NCBI GenBank assembly: GCA_014189435.1
Contig: CP050293.1
Span: 4,035,001 to 4,099,000 of the forward strand
Length of the DNA: 64,000 bases
Source: Mesorhizobium loti
Lineage (GTDB): Bacteria > Pseudomonadota > Alphaproteobacteria > Rhizobiales > Rhizobiaceae
Direction of reading: 5' to 3'
The notes under the pieces were generated by a model. The model did no database searches. It saw nothing but the letters and a program-made list of their open reading frames with translations, and was not told the origin of the DNA. Positions within the stretch are counted from its first letter, which is position 1. The number at the start of each line of letters is the position of its first letter. A program made the position numbers and the translations under genes. Positions 34,175-43,268 of this stretch are shown here, piece after piece.

Positions 34175-36277
34175 ATGACCTGCAATCCTCGCTACGAAAT
34201 CCTGTTCGAGCCGATGCGGATCGGGCCGGTCACCGCGCCGAACCGCTTCTATCAAGTGCCGCACGCCAGCGGCATGACCAACGCCCTGCCACGGGTGCGC
34301 GCCGCCTTTCGCGAAGCCAAGGCCGAGGGTGGATGGGGGGTGATCTGCACCGGGGCCTGTTCGATCGACCCCAGTTCGGACGACGCGCCGCTGCCTTTCG
34401 CCACGCTGTGGGACGACAACGACATCCGCGCGCATGCGCTGATGACGGAGGCCGTGCACCGCCATGGCGCGCTGGCCGGCGTGGAACTGTGGCACGGCGG
34501 CGCGTCGGTGATGAACAGGACAAGCCGCCTGCCGCCGCTGTCGCCGTCCGGCATTCCCTGGATGGCCACGCATGTCGGCTTCATGGGCAATTTGCGGCCG
34601 AAGACCATGGACAAGGCCGATATACGCGAGGTCTTGAGATGCCAGGCCGAAGCGGCGCGCAAGGCGCGTACGGCGGGCTTCGACATCGTCTATGTCTATG
34701 CCGGCATGGGCTATCTCGGCTACGAGTTCCTGCTGCCCGAATACAATCATCGCGTCGACGAATACGGCGGATCGATCGCGAACCGGGTGCGCTTCGTGCG
34801 CGAGATGATCGAGGTCACCAAGGATGCCGTCGGCAAGGATTGCGGTGTCGCCTTGCGCGTCAGCCTCGAGGAACTGCGCGGCAGGCCCGGCCGCAATCAG
34901 CCCTCCGAGGCGCACGAACTGGTCGAGGTGCTGGCCGACCTGCCCGACCTGTTCGACGTCAAGATGGATTCCAGTCCGACCGACTGTTCGGCGTCGCGCT
35001 TCACCGGTGAAGGCAGCCATGAGCCGGTGATCGATTTCGTCAAGTCGCTAACGAAAAAGCCGGTGGTTGGTGTCGGGCGCTTCACCTCGCCCGACACCAT
35101 GGTCTCGCAGATCCGGCGCGGCGTTCTGGACTTCATCGGCGGCGCGCGGCCTTCGATCGCCGACCCCTTCCTGCCGAACAAGATCCGCGAGGGCCGCGAG
35201 GTCGAGATCCGCGAATGCATCGGCTGCAACATCTGCATTTCGAGCTGGCATGACGGCGTGCCGGTACGCTGCACCCAGAACCCGACCGCTGGCGAAGAGT
35301 GGCGGCGCGGCTGGCATCCCGAACGCGTCGAGCGTGCCGACAATCCCGAACGAATTCTGATTGTCGGCGGCGGACCGGCCGGGCTCGAATGCGCGCTGAC
35401 GCTTGGCCGCCGCGGCCATGAGGTCATGCTCGCCGATAGCAGCCGGAGTTTCGGCGGGCGGCTGACTTTCGAGAAGACGCTGCCCGGCCTTTCGGCCTGG
35501 AACCGCGTCGTCGACTACCGGCTCGGGCGCCTCGGCGAGATGAGCAACGTCTCGCTCTATCCGGAGAGTGCGCTGGGCGTGGACGAGATCATCGACCTGG
35601 CGCCGGATCGTGTCGTGCTGGCGACCGGCGCGCGCTGGAGCAACATGCTCTATTCCTCGCTGGAAATTCCGGTCGGCCGGCTCGACCATCCCGATGTGCT
35701 CACCCCGGACGACATCGCCGAAGGCCGGGTTCCCAAGGGGCCGACCCTGGTCTTCGATTTCGACAATTATTACATGGGCGGCGTTCTGACCGAACATCTG
35801 GCGGCACAGGGCATCCCGGTCAGTTACGTGACGCCGGCGGGCCAGGCTTCCGCCTGGACGGTCATGACCAACGAGCTGCCGCTGGTGCATCGCGCGCTGG
35901 CGCGGCGCAAGGTGCCGGTGACCACGCTGCACCTCCTGAAATCCTTCGACGGCGAGATGGCGACGCTGGCGCATCTGTTCACTGGCGAGGAGGTCCGCGT
36001 GGCCTGCCGCTCGGTGCTGATCGTCGGGCTGAGATTGCCGCGCGGCGAGCTGTTCGAGGCGCTGACGCAACGGGCGGAGGCGCTTGACGGTGCCGGCATC
36101 CGCAGCGTCGATCGTATCGGCGACACGCTGGCGCCGGGCGCCATCGCGCACGCGGTGCACAGCGGCCATAAGCTGGCTCAGGAGATCGGTGCGAAAATCC
36201 GCTGGCAACCCTACCGCCGCGACACGCCCATCGTCGACGCGGTGGCGGATTTCGATATGCGGACAGCTGCTGAATAG
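34175..36277 (+). CDS. TMADH/DgcA-family FMN and 4Fe-4S oxidoreductase
   Basis: A 700-residue flavoprotein. The N-terminal old-yellow-enzyme barrel (FEPMRIGPVTAPNRFYQVPH) is followed by a 4Fe-4S motif CIGCNICISSW with a fourth Cys in VRCTQNP (C348, C351, C354, C366). A C-terminal nucleotide-binding domain (RILIVGGGPAGLECALTLGR) completes the chain. Order, length and cluster spacing match trimethylamine/dimethylamine dehydrogenases and dimethylglycine or stachydrine demethylases. The Trp after the cluster corresponds to an aromatic-bowl residue of TMADH. It likely removes an N-methyl group oxidatively from an amine or betaine. ATG 34175 is chosen; the upstream 34016 start would run through the palindrome. 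Confidence 0.82.
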   Translation: MTCNPRYEILFEPMRIGPVTAPNRFYQVPHASGMTNALPRVRAAFREAKAEGGWGVICTGACSIDPSSDDAPLPFATLWDDNDIRAHALMTEAVHRHGALAGVELWHGGASVMNRTSRLPPLSPSGIPWMATHVGFMGNLRPKTMDKADIREVLRCQAEAARKARTAGFDIVYVYAGMGYLGYEFLLPEYNHRVDEYGGSIANRVRFVREMIEVTKDAVGKDCGVALRVSLEELRGRPGRNQPSEAHELVEVLADLPDLFDVKMDSSPTDCSASRFTGEGSHEPVIDFVKSLTKKPVVGVGRFTSPDTMVSQIRRGVLDFIGGARPSIADPFLPNKIREGREVEIRECIGCNICISSWHDGVPVRCTQNPTAGEEWRRGWHPERVERADNPERILIVGGGPAGLECALTLGRRGHEVMLADSSRSFGGRLTFEKTLPGLSAWNRVVDYRLGRLGEMSNVSLYPESALGVDEIIDLAPDRVVLATGARWSNMLYSSLEIPVGRLDHPDVLTPDDIAEGRVPKGPTLVFDFDNYYMGGVLTEHLAAQGIPVSYVTPAGQASAWTVMTNELPLVHRALARRKVPVTTLHLLKSFDGEMATLAHLFTGEEVRVACRSVLIVGLRLPRGELFEALTQRAEALDGAGIRSVDRIGDTLAPGAIAHAVHSGHKLAQEIGAKIRWQPYRRDTPIVDAVADFDMRTAAE

Positions 36278-36332
36278 AGCAATTCCAGGAAAAGTGTGAA
36301 CCGGTTTTCCGTCCGGAATTGCGTCAAAAAAG
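36276..36332. repeat. Interspersed palindromic repeat, family A, copy 2
   Basis: AGAGCAATTCCAGGAAAAG to TTGCGTCAAAAAA is the reverse complement of the 11041-11096 copy with few differences. It fills the gap between the flavoprotein and MttB genes. The mttB-like ribosome binding site (AGAAGG) comes just after it. Confidence 0.85.
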
Positions 36333-36347
36333 GAGTTCTAGAAGGCC

Positions 36348-37886
36348 ATGGAGCGCATCACGGCACGTCGCAGACCCGGCCGCCCGCAACGCGAGATCGG
36401 CGGCATCGAGCAGCGGCCGTGGAAGCAGCTGACGCGGCCTTACGCGCCGATCGAGATCCTGTCGGCCGATCAGGTGCAGACGATCCACGAAATGGGCCTG
36501 ACCATCCTCGAAGAGATCGGCATGCGGGTGCTGCAGCCGCAGGCGCGGCAATTCTACCGCTCGGCCGGCTGCGATGTCGACGACGGCGAGATGCGGGTGC
36601 GCTTCGACCGCGCCATGGTCATGGAGCGCGTCGCTATGGCGCCGTCATCTTTCGAACTGCGCGCCCGCAATCCGGCGAAGAACGTCAAGGTCGGCGGGCG
36701 GCACTGCATCCTGTCGTCGGTCGGCGGCCCGGCCTATGTCATGGACAATGATCGCGGCCGCCGGCCCGGCACCTATGCCGAGATGTGCGATTATCTGAAG
36801 CTGATCCAGTCGTTCAACGTGCTGCATCAAGAGGGCGGCGGGCCGTTCGAGCCGCTCGACCTGCACCAGAACACACGCCATCTCGACCTCTACTATGCCG
36901 AGATCACCTTGCTCGACAAGAACTGGCAGCCGCAGGCGCTCGGCCGCGGGCGGGCCATCGACGCACTGGAGATGGTGGCGATTTCACTGGGCACGACGCG
37001 CGAAAATCTGGCGCAGGAGATGCCGGTGTTCACCGGCATCATCAACACCAATTCGCCGCTGCAGCTTGACGAGCCGATGGCCGAAGGGTTGATCGCGCTG
37101 GCCGAACATGGCCAGGTCAATGTCATCACACCGTTCACGCTGGCAGGCGCGATGAGCCCGGTGACGCTGGCCGGCGCGCTGTCGCAACAACATGCCGAGG
37201 CGCTGGCCGGCATCGTGCTGACCCAGATCGTGCGCCCCGGCGTGCCGGTGATGTATGGCGGCTTCACTTCCAATGTCGACATGAAGACCGGCGCGCCGGC
37301 CTTCGGCACGCCGGAATACACGCAGGCCGCGCAGATCACCGGTCAGCTCTGCCGGTTGATCGGCGTGCCGTTCCGCTCCAGCAACGTCACCGCCGCCAAT
37401 TCGGTCGATGCGCAGGCCGCCTATGAGAGCGCCATGTCGCTGTGGGGCTGCCTGATGGGCGGGGCCAACCTGGTGCTGCACGCGGCCGGCTGGCTCGGCG
37501 GCGGGCTGACGGCATCGTTCGAGAAACTGGTCATCGACGCCGAGATGCTGCAGATGATGTGCGCCTATTTCGACCCGCCGGTGGTCGACATCGACACACT
37601 GGCGCTGGAAGCCGTGCGCGAGGTCGGCCCGGCCGGGCACTTCTTCGGCGCCGCGCACACCATGCAGCGCTACGAGCGGGCGTTCTACTCGCCGCTGGTC
37701 TCCAACTGGGACAATTACGACACCTGGATGGAGCGCGGCCAGATCACTGCGCGCGAACGCGCCAATGTCATCTGGAAACGCATGGTCGCCGAGTATGAGC
37801 AGCCGCCGATCGATCCCGGCATCGACGAGGCGCTGCGGGATTATATGGAGCGGCGGAAACGCGAGGGCGGTTGCCCGCTGAATTGA
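36348..37886 (+). CDS. Trimethylamine methyltransferase (MttB) family protein, non-pyrrolysine
   Basis: A 512-residue MttB-superfamily TIM-barrel protein: ILSADQVQTIHEMGLTILEE near the start, EGGGPFEPLDLHQNTRHLD, NVITPFTLAGAMSPVTLAGA, VPVMYGGFTSNVDMKTGAPA, and the C-terminal GPAGHFFGAAHTMQRYERAF. There is no in-frame amber codon where archaeal MttB carries pyrrolysine, so it belongs to the betaine-type branch (compare MtgB, MtpB, MtcB), which transfers a methyl group from a quaternary amine to a corrinoid. No corrinoid protein gene is in the window. It follows the flavoprotein gene and presumably shares its operator and substrate pathway. Confidence 0.83.
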   Translation: MERITARRRPGRPQREIGGIEQRPWKQLTRPYAPIEILSADQVQTIHEMGLTILEEIGMRVLQPQARQFYRSAGCDVDDGEMRVRFDRAMVMERVAMAPSSFELRARNPAKNVKVGGRHCILSSVGGPAYVMDNDRGRRPGTYAEMCDYLKLIQSFNVLHQEGGGPFEPLDLHQNTRHLDLYYAEITLLDKNWQPQALGRGRAIDALEMVAISLGTTRENLAQEMPVFTGIINTNSPLQLDEPMAEGLIALAEHGQVNVITPFTLAGAMSPVTLAGALSQQHAEALAGIVLTQIVRPGVPVMYGGFTSNVDMKTGAPAFGTPEYTQAAQITGQLCRLIGVPFRSSNVTAANSVDAQAAYESAMSLWGCLMGGANLVLHAAGWLGGGLTASFEKLVIDAEMLQMMCAYFDPPVVDIDTLALEAVREVGPAGHFFGAAHTMQRYERAFYSPLVSNWDNYDTWMERGQITARERANVIWKRMVAEYEQPPIDPGIDEALRDYMERRKREGGCPLN

Positions 37887-37926
37887 GATTATGGGGTGCG
37901 ATGCTGATTTGAGGGTAGCATCCGGT

Positions 37927-38083
37927 CGCCCCCTCTGTCCTGCCGGACATCTCCCCCTCAAGGGGGGAGATCGGATTTCACTTCGGCCTTCGCAAACCAT
38001 CGACGTTGAAGGAGAAGCGCCTTCATCGGAGCTGCCAATCTCCCCCCTTGAGGGGGAGATGTCCGGCAGGACAGAGGGGGGGT
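37927..38083. repeat. Inverted pair of rhizobial intergenic repeats, family B, second locus
   Basis: Units at about 37927-37975 (CCCCCTCTGTCCTGCCGGAC) and 38036-38083 (GAGATGTCCGGCAGGACAGA) are mutually inverted and close to those at 12053-12243. They sit between the converging mttB-like and tetR genes. Confidence 0.85.
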
Positions 38084-38104
38084 CATAGCGCCGACCTGAA
38101 ATAC

Positions 38105-38785
38105 TTACGCGTCCCGCAAAGGCCCAACCTGCCCCTCGAGCATCTCAAACCCCGCAGCCTCCGCGGCCTGCGGGGTCACGACGCTTTCATCAAGACACCA
38201 TTCGAGCCAGAGCCCATCGACCAGCGCGATGAAATTGCGCGCCAGCGTCGGAGCATCGACTTGCCTGCCGCGCGGCACGGCGACCGCGGCGATGTCCTCG
38301 GCGAGTTCCGCCCGGTAGGCGTCATAGAGTTCGCGATGCGCCGCCTTGAGGCGTGGGTTGACGGCGATCTCGCCCCACAGCGACAGCCAGATCAAGAGAT
38401 TGTCACGGCTGAAATAATCGGGCGAGAAATTCGAGTGCACCAGGGCGGCAAGTGCTGCCTGCGGCGACCAGTCTGACGTCTCGGCGCGGCGGCGCTTGGC
38501 TTCGGCGATCTGGTTGTTGACGCTGGCGTAGAGCGAGGATTTGTAGACTTCGACCAGCAAGCCATCGAGGCTTTCGAAGTGATGGTTGATGAGGCCGCGC
38601 GAGACGCCGGCCTCCTTGCAGATACGATCGATGGTGAAGGCGCCGATGCCGCCGACCGACAGGCATCGCGTCGCCGCCTCGATCAGCATGGAACGGCGCA
38701 CATCCGCCTGCTCGCGGCTGAAGCGCGGCGGCGATTTCTTGGCGCCGCGCTTGCGTTTTTCGGGTGCTGGTTCTCTGTCCGTCAT
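38105..38785 (-). CDS. TetR-family regulator, BetI-like
   Basis: A 226-residue regulator with a TetR N-terminal HTH (IGAFTIDRICKEAGVSRGLI followed by NHHFESLDGLL). The C-terminal region WLSLWGEIAVNPRLKAAHRE resembles BetI and relatives that respond to choline or other quaternary amines. ATG 38785 is chosen over TTG 38788. It is the last gene of the minus-strand hydrolase-ABC operon. Since two palindromes of the same core stand before this operon and the converging flavoprotein-MttB operon, it is the likely repressor of both. Confidence 0.82.
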   Translation of the reverse strand: MTDREPAPEKRKRGAKKSPPRFSREQADVRRSMLIEAATRCLSVGGIGAFTIDRICKEAGVSRGLINHHFESLDGLLVEVYKSSLYASVNNQIAEAKRRRAETSDWSPQAALAALVHSNFSPDYFSRDNLLIWLSLWGEIAVNPRLKAAHRELYDAYRAELAEDIAAVAVPRGRQVDAPTLARNFIALVDGLWLEWCLDESVVTPQAAEAAGFEMLEGQVGPLRDA

Positions 38786-38829
38786 CAAGCCCAGCTAAAC
38801 GATCACATCTTTGCTGTCCACGGAAGCGA

Positions 38830-40392
38830 TCATGCCTTCTTCTTGAACAGCACCGGATTGGGGTGGCCATCCGGATAGATAACGGGCTCGAAACTGGTCT
38901 TGTGGATGACCACCAGCGGCTGGTGGCAGATGAAGACGAAACCGCCGGATTGCTCCATCAGGTCCTCCATCCGGTTGGACAAGGCGATGCGCTTGGCCTC
39001 GTCGCTTTCCGCCACCAACTGCTGATAGCTGGTTTCGAACTCAGCACTGTCAAAGCCGGACCAGTTGTAGGCGCCGATCTGGTCGGGGCGGAACCAGACC
39101 AGGTTCTCGGACGGGTCGATGCCGCCGGCGAAATCCATCAGCGCCAGGTCGATGTTCTTGTAGCCCTCGCCTTGCGTCTTGTCGCCGACGCCCCAGAAGG
39201 CAGCCTCGTCATAGGGCTGGATTTCGACCTTGATGCCGGCCTGTTCGAGACTGGCCTGGATGATCTGCGCGGTCGCGGTGCGGATGGAATCATTCATCAC
39301 CGTCAAGGTCAGCGACAGGTCGCTGACACCGGCTTCGGCCAGAAGTGCCGCGGACTTCTCATAGTCCGGTGCGGCGATCAGATTGCTGGCGCGCGCGAAT
39401 TTGGTGCCGGGCTGGACGACGCCAGTGGAGCGCTTGGTGAGATCGTCATAGACGCCGGTCAGGATCTGCCCGACATCGACGCCATACTGTACGGCCTGGC
39501 GGACTTTCAGGTCCTTGAGGCGCGGGCTCAGCATGTTGATGGTCAGCCAGACATAACGGGTCGACTGCGCCTCAATCAGGTTCGTGTCGGCGGGTGGGCT
39601 GGCCTTGACCGCCTTCGTCGCCGAAATGGCGATCTTGGTGTAGTCGAAGGCGTCGGCCTCATAGGCCAGCTGTGCCGCCTGATCGTCGGCGACGACATAG
39701 ATCTCGACCTTGCCGAAATCCGGCTTCGGCCCCGGCCAGTCAGGGTTGGCGGTCAGCGTCACCTTCTGCTTCTGCTGCCAGTCGGAGAAGAGGTAGGGAC
39801 CGCAGGTCGCCGGCGGCTCGGTGGTGAACTTGCCGCCCGCCTTCTCGGTGCCGGCGCGGCTGATGATGTGGCCGCCATAGTAGGGCAGGCTGGTGACGAA
39901 AATCGGCTGGTAGGGTTCTTTGAGGTGGATGATGCCGTTTCTGGCATCGACGACCTCGACGCGGTCGAGTTTTTCGAACTGATAGGCCCAGGGCGACGAC
40001 AGGCTCTTGTCGGCGATGCGTTCGAACGAGAACTTCACGTCATCTGATGTGACCGCGCCAAAGCCATTTGACCATTTCAGCCCGTCGATCAAGGTGAAGG
40101 CGATGGTCTTCGGATCTTTCTGTTCGAGCTTTTCCGCGCCCCACAGCGACCACGGCGAGCCCTTCCTGATATCGTCGAAGTGGTTCAGCGAGACATAGAT
40201 GCCGCGCATCATGACATCCTCGATGCCGCCATTCATGAAGGCGGGATCGAGGCATTGCAGATCGCCCTCCATGCGGATGCGCAACGTGTCGCCGGCAGCC
40301 GACCAGGCGAAGCCCGGCTTCATCGCCAGGCCGGCGCCCAGCACGCCAGCCGCTTTCAGGAATGCACGTCTGTCCATGTTCCATTGCGTCAT
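38830..40392 (-). CDS. ABC transporter substrate-binding protein, family 5
   Basis: A 520-residue DppA/OppA-type binding protein with a Tat-like signal (MDRRAFLKAAGVLGAG, about residues 6-21, cleavage near SAA). SBP_bac_5 elements include IEDVMMRGIYVSLNHFDDI, NGFGAVTSDDVKFSFERIAD and LKDLKVRQAVQYGVDVGQIL. It delivers an oligopeptide-like or opine-like solute to the permease encoded upstream in the same operon. Two bases separate it from the ATPase gene. Confidence 0.85.
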   Translation of the reverse strand: MTQWNMDRRAFLKAAGVLGAGLAMKPGFAWSAAGDTLRIRMEGDLQCLDPAFMNGGIEDVMMRGIYVSLNHFDDIRKGSPWSLWGAEKLEQKDPKTIAFTLIDGLKWSNGFGAVTSDDVKFSFERIADKSLSSPWAYQFEKLDRVEVVDARNGIIHLKEPYQPIFVTSLPYYGGHIISRAGTEKAGGKFTTEPPATCGPYLFSDWQQKQKVTLTANPDWPGPKPDFGKVEIYVVADDQAAQLAYEADAFDYTKIAISATKAVKASPPADTNLIEAQSTRYVWLTINMLSPRLKDLKVRQAVQYGVDVGQILTGVYDDLTKRSTGVVQPGTKFARASNLIAAPDYEKSAALLAEAGVSDLSLTLTVMNDSIRTATAQIIQASLEQAGIKVEIQPYDEAAFWGVGDKTQGEGYKNIDLALMDFAGGIDPSENLVWFRPDQIGAYNWSGFDSAEFETSYQQLVAESDEAKRIALSNRMEDLMEQSGGFVFICHQPLVVIHKTSFEPVIYPDGHPNPVLFKKKA

Positions 40393-40393
40393 G

Positions 40394-41422
40394 TCAGTTT
40401 CCCCTTTGGTTTGCGGAAGCGCGTGAGAAGGCTTCCCGTTCTTGCCCGCCTGTCACCAGCGGGAAATGGCAGCGCACCATCCGGTCAGTGCCCATCGGTC
40501 GATAGGCCGGTGCCTCGGTCTTGCAGCGATCGCGGGCGATCGGACAGCGTGTGTGGAATTCGCAGCCCGATGGGCGACGGAACACGCTCGGAATCTCGCC
40601 GGTGACGGCAGGGTTCTGGCTGCGCCGGCGCGGATCGGGTATCGGCTCGGACTGGATCAGCGTCGCGGTGTAGGGATGCAGCGGCGCCGAAAACACATCC
40701 TGCGTCGGCCCGGTCTCGACCAGCCGGCCGAGATACATGATGGCCAGCCTATCGCTGACATGGCGGATCATGGCCAGATTGTGGGTGACGATCATGGCGG
40801 CGAAACCGAGTTCGCGCTTCAATTCACCGATCAGGTTGAGCACGTCGCCCTGCACGGAGACATCGAGCCCAGCCGTCGGCTCGTCTGCGAGCAGCAGATG
40901 CGGCTTCATCGCCAGCGCACGGGCAACACCAACACGGCGCGCCTGGCCACCCGACAGCTCATGCGGAAAGCGGTCGACGAAGGAGGCCGGCAGGCCGACC
41001 AACGCCAGCAGCGCTTTTGCCGCGGCACGGCGGTCCGGCATCGGCAGCCCCTGGATGATCTGCGGTTCGGTGAGCAGTGTGCCGATGCGCAGGCGCGGGC
41101 TGAGCGAGGCGACCGGATCCTGGAACATCATCGCCGAGCGCCTTCGCATGGCGCGGAAATCGGCTGGTGTCGCCACGTCCCTGCCCTCGAAAATGATGCG
41201 GCCGGCGGCGGCGCGCACGAGGCCAAGAATGGTGCGGGCAAGCGTCGTCTTGCCGGAACCGGACTCGCCGACCAGCCCAAGCGTCTCGCCCGGCATCAGC
41301 GACAGCGTCACCCCGTCGATGACGTTGAAGCTTGGCAAAGGAAACGGATTGATCAGGCGGCTGAGCAAGCCGCTGCGAGCGAAGGTCACCGACAGATCGT
41401 CGATGGCGAGCAGCGGGCTCAT
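40394..41422 (-). CDS. Oligopeptide-type ABC transporter ATP-binding protein (second ATPase)
   Basis: A 342-residue DppF/OppF-like ATPase. Walker A is GESGSGKTT, the signature is LSGGQARRVGVARALAMKPH, and Walker B is LLLADEPTAGLDV. The C-terminal oligopeptide-transporter motif has Cys residues (CEFHTRCPIARDRC) that suit a 4Fe-4S site. ATG 41422 overlaps the preceding stop (ATGA); the longer frame from 41533 lies inside the neighbour. Fourth transporter gene of the operon. Confidence 0.88.
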   Translation of the reverse strand: MSPLLAIDDLSVTFARSGLLSRLINPFPLPSFNVIDGVTLSLMPGETLGLVGESGSGKTTLARTILGLVRAAAGRIIFEGRDVATPADFRAMRRRSAMMFQDPVASLSPRLRIGTLLTEPQIIQGLPMPDRRAAAKALLALVGLPASFVDRFPHELSGGQARRVGVARALAMKPHLLLADEPTAGLDVSVQGDVLNLIGELKRELGFAAMIVTHNLAMIRHVSDRLAIMYLGRLVETGPTQDVFSAPLHPYTATLIQSEPIPDPRRRSQNPAVTGEIPSVFRRPSGCEFHTRCPIARDRCKTEAPAYRPMGTDRMVRCHFPLVTGGQEREAFSRASANQRGN

Positions 41423-42384
41423 GGCGTCACCGCGTGACAGCGCGCGACATGCGAGGCGGACAGTTTCACCAGTGGCGGCGCGACCGAAGCGCAAGGCGCG
41501 AAGGCGCGGTCGCAGCGCGGCGCGTAGACGCAACCCATTGGGGGCTGCGTCAAGTTGGGCAGTGAGCCGGGAATGGTCGGCAGCCTCTCCAGCCTTTCGT
41601 GGAAACGGGCCGGATCGCAGGCGAGCAGCGCTTGCGTATAGGGGTGCCGTGCGTCGTGGAAGATCGCGTCGACCTCGCCGCCCTCGACCACCTCGCCGGC
41701 ATACATGACATAGACCCGGTCGCAGAGCTCGGCGATGACGCCGAGATGGTGCGAGACGACGATGATGATTCCGTTGTAGTCGCGCCGGAGTTCGCGCAGC
41801 AGATGGATGATCTGCGCCTCCATGGTCACGTCGAGCGCCGTCGTCGGCTCGTCGGCGATGAGCAGGCCGGGATCGGTCAGCAGGGCTGCGGCGATGGCCA
41901 CGCGCTGGCGCATGCCGCCGGAGAGTTCGTGCGGATAGCAGGCCATCCGCCGTTCGGCATCCGCGATGCCGACGCGGCCGAGCATAGCGGCGATCCGCGC
42001 CCGCTTCTGCGCGCGGCCGAGATCCTTGCGGTGGTGCTGGAAGTCGACGAGTTGGTCGCCGATGGTCAGCACCGGGTTGAAGGCGGTCATCGGATCCTGG
42101 CCGACCAGCGCGATCTCGTCGCCGCGCAGCAGGCGCTGATGGTGTGCGTCGAGCTTCGCCAGGTCGACGCCATTGTAGCTGATCGACCCGTCGATGCGGG
42201 CATTGGCCGGCAACAGGTTGGCTAAAGCGGTGACCAGCGTGGACTTGCCGCAGCCGCTTTCGCCGACGATGCCGATCACCTCGCCGGGATGCGCCTCGAT
42301 GTCGACATGGCGCAGCGCATGCACTGCGCCATGCGGCGTCTCATAGCGGACGCTGAGATCGACGGCGGAAAGCGAGCCGGTCAT
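41419..42384 (-). CDS. Oligopeptide-type ABC transporter ATP-binding protein (first ATPase)
   Basis: A 321-residue DppD/OppD-like ATPase with Walker [10 protein letters not shown], signature [20 protein letters not shown], Walker [14 protein letters not shown] and C-terminal [14 protein letters not shown]. Four-base overlaps with both neighbours show tight coupling. It pairs with the second ATPase to energise import. Confidence 0.88.
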   Translation of the reverse strand: MTGSLSAVDLSVRYETPHGAVHALRHVDIEAHPGEVIGIVGESGCGKSTLVTALANLLPANARIDGSISYNGVDLAKLDAHHQRLLRGDEIALVGQDPMTAFNPVLTIGDQLVDFQHHRKDLGRAQKRARIAAMLGRVGIADAERRMACYPHELSGGMRQRVAIAAALLTDPGLLIADEPTTALDVTMEAQIIHLLRELRRDYNGIIIVVSHHLGVIAELCDRVYVMYAGEVVEGGEVDAIFHDARHPYTQALLACDPARFHERLERLPTIPGSLPNLTQPPMGCVYAPRCDRAFAPCASVAPPLVKLSASHVARCHAVTP

Positions 42385-43268
42385 GCCGGCCTCCGCAATT
42401 GCAGGCGCGGGTCCAGATAGTCGCGCAGGCCCTCGCCGAGGAAGGTGAAGCCGAGCGTCGCCAGCACCAGCGGCAGCCCGCCGAAGATGACCATGAACGG
42501 TGCCGAGCGGATGCTGGTATAGCCATCATAGAGGATCGAGCCCCAGGACGGCGTCGGTGGGCGCACGCCGAGCCCGAGGAAGCTAAGGCCGGCCTCGACC
42601 ATGATGACGACCGGAATGTCCATCGACAGAAGGATGATCAGCGGGCCGACGACATTGGGCAGAAGGTGGATGAAGATGATGCGCGCGGCACTGGCGTCGA
42701 GCAGGCGCTCGGCGAGGATGTAGTCGCTGTTCTTCAGCGCCAGCGTCTGCGCTCGGATCAGCCTGGCATAGCTCGGGAACGAGGTCGCGGCGATGACGAT
42801 GATCAGCGTGCCGGTGCCGGCGCCGAGCACGGTGATGATGGCGAGCGCGAACATGATCATCGGCAGCGAGTTCAGGCTGTCGAAGCTCAGCACCAGAATG
42901 GCGTCGAGCCAGCGCGGCCCGTAGCCGGCGATAAGCCCGAGCATCAAACCGATGGCGCCTGCGATGGCGACGGAGACCATGGCAATGGTCAGCGCCGTGC
43001 GTGCGCCAAAAATGACGCGCGACAGCAGATCACGGCCGAGATGATCGGTGCCGAACCAGTGCGCGAGCGATGGCGGCTGCAGCTTGTGCAGCACGTCGAT
43101 CTTGATCGGCGAGTAGGGCGCCAGCCATGGTGCGAAAGCGGCGGTGACTAGGAAGCCGGTGACCAGGATCAGCGCTACGCAAGTGAACGGATCGGCGAGC
43201 AGCGCGCGCAGCAGCGGCAGCCTTTGTCGGTCCGGAAGGGAGAGCGAGGCGTCAGCCACGGAAGACAT
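42381..43268 (-). CDS. Oligopeptide-type ABC transporter permease (DppC-like)
   Basis: A 295-residue inner-membrane permease with six helices. It has the DppC N-terminal pattern (APWLAPYSPIKIDVLHKLQP, FGTDHLGRDLLSRVIFGART) and the EAA-type loop around LAERLLDASAARIIFIHLLP. ATG 43268 is preferred; it overlaps the DppB-like stop by 17 bases. Forms the pore with the DppB-like subunit. Confidence 0.85.
   Translation of the reverse strand: MSSVADASLSLPDRQRLPLLRALLADPFTCVALILVTGFLVTAAFAPWLAPYSPIKIDVLHKLQPPSLAHWFGTDHLGRDLLSRVIFGARTALTIAMVSVAIAGAIGLMLGLIAGYGPRWLDAILVLSFDSLNSLPMIMFALAIITVLGAGTGTLIIVIAATSFPSYARLIRAQTLALKNSDYILAERLLDASAARIIFIHLLPNVVGPLIILLSMDIPVVIMVEAGLSFLGLGVRPPTPSWGSILYDGYTSIRSAPFMVIFGGLPLVLATLGFTFLGEGLRDYLDPRLQLRRPA

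Noticed and set aside
36348..37886. Pyrrolysine-containing methyltransferase
   Set aside because: The frame is continuous without any in-frame TAG before its natural stop, so pyrrolysine decoding is neither needed nor indicated.
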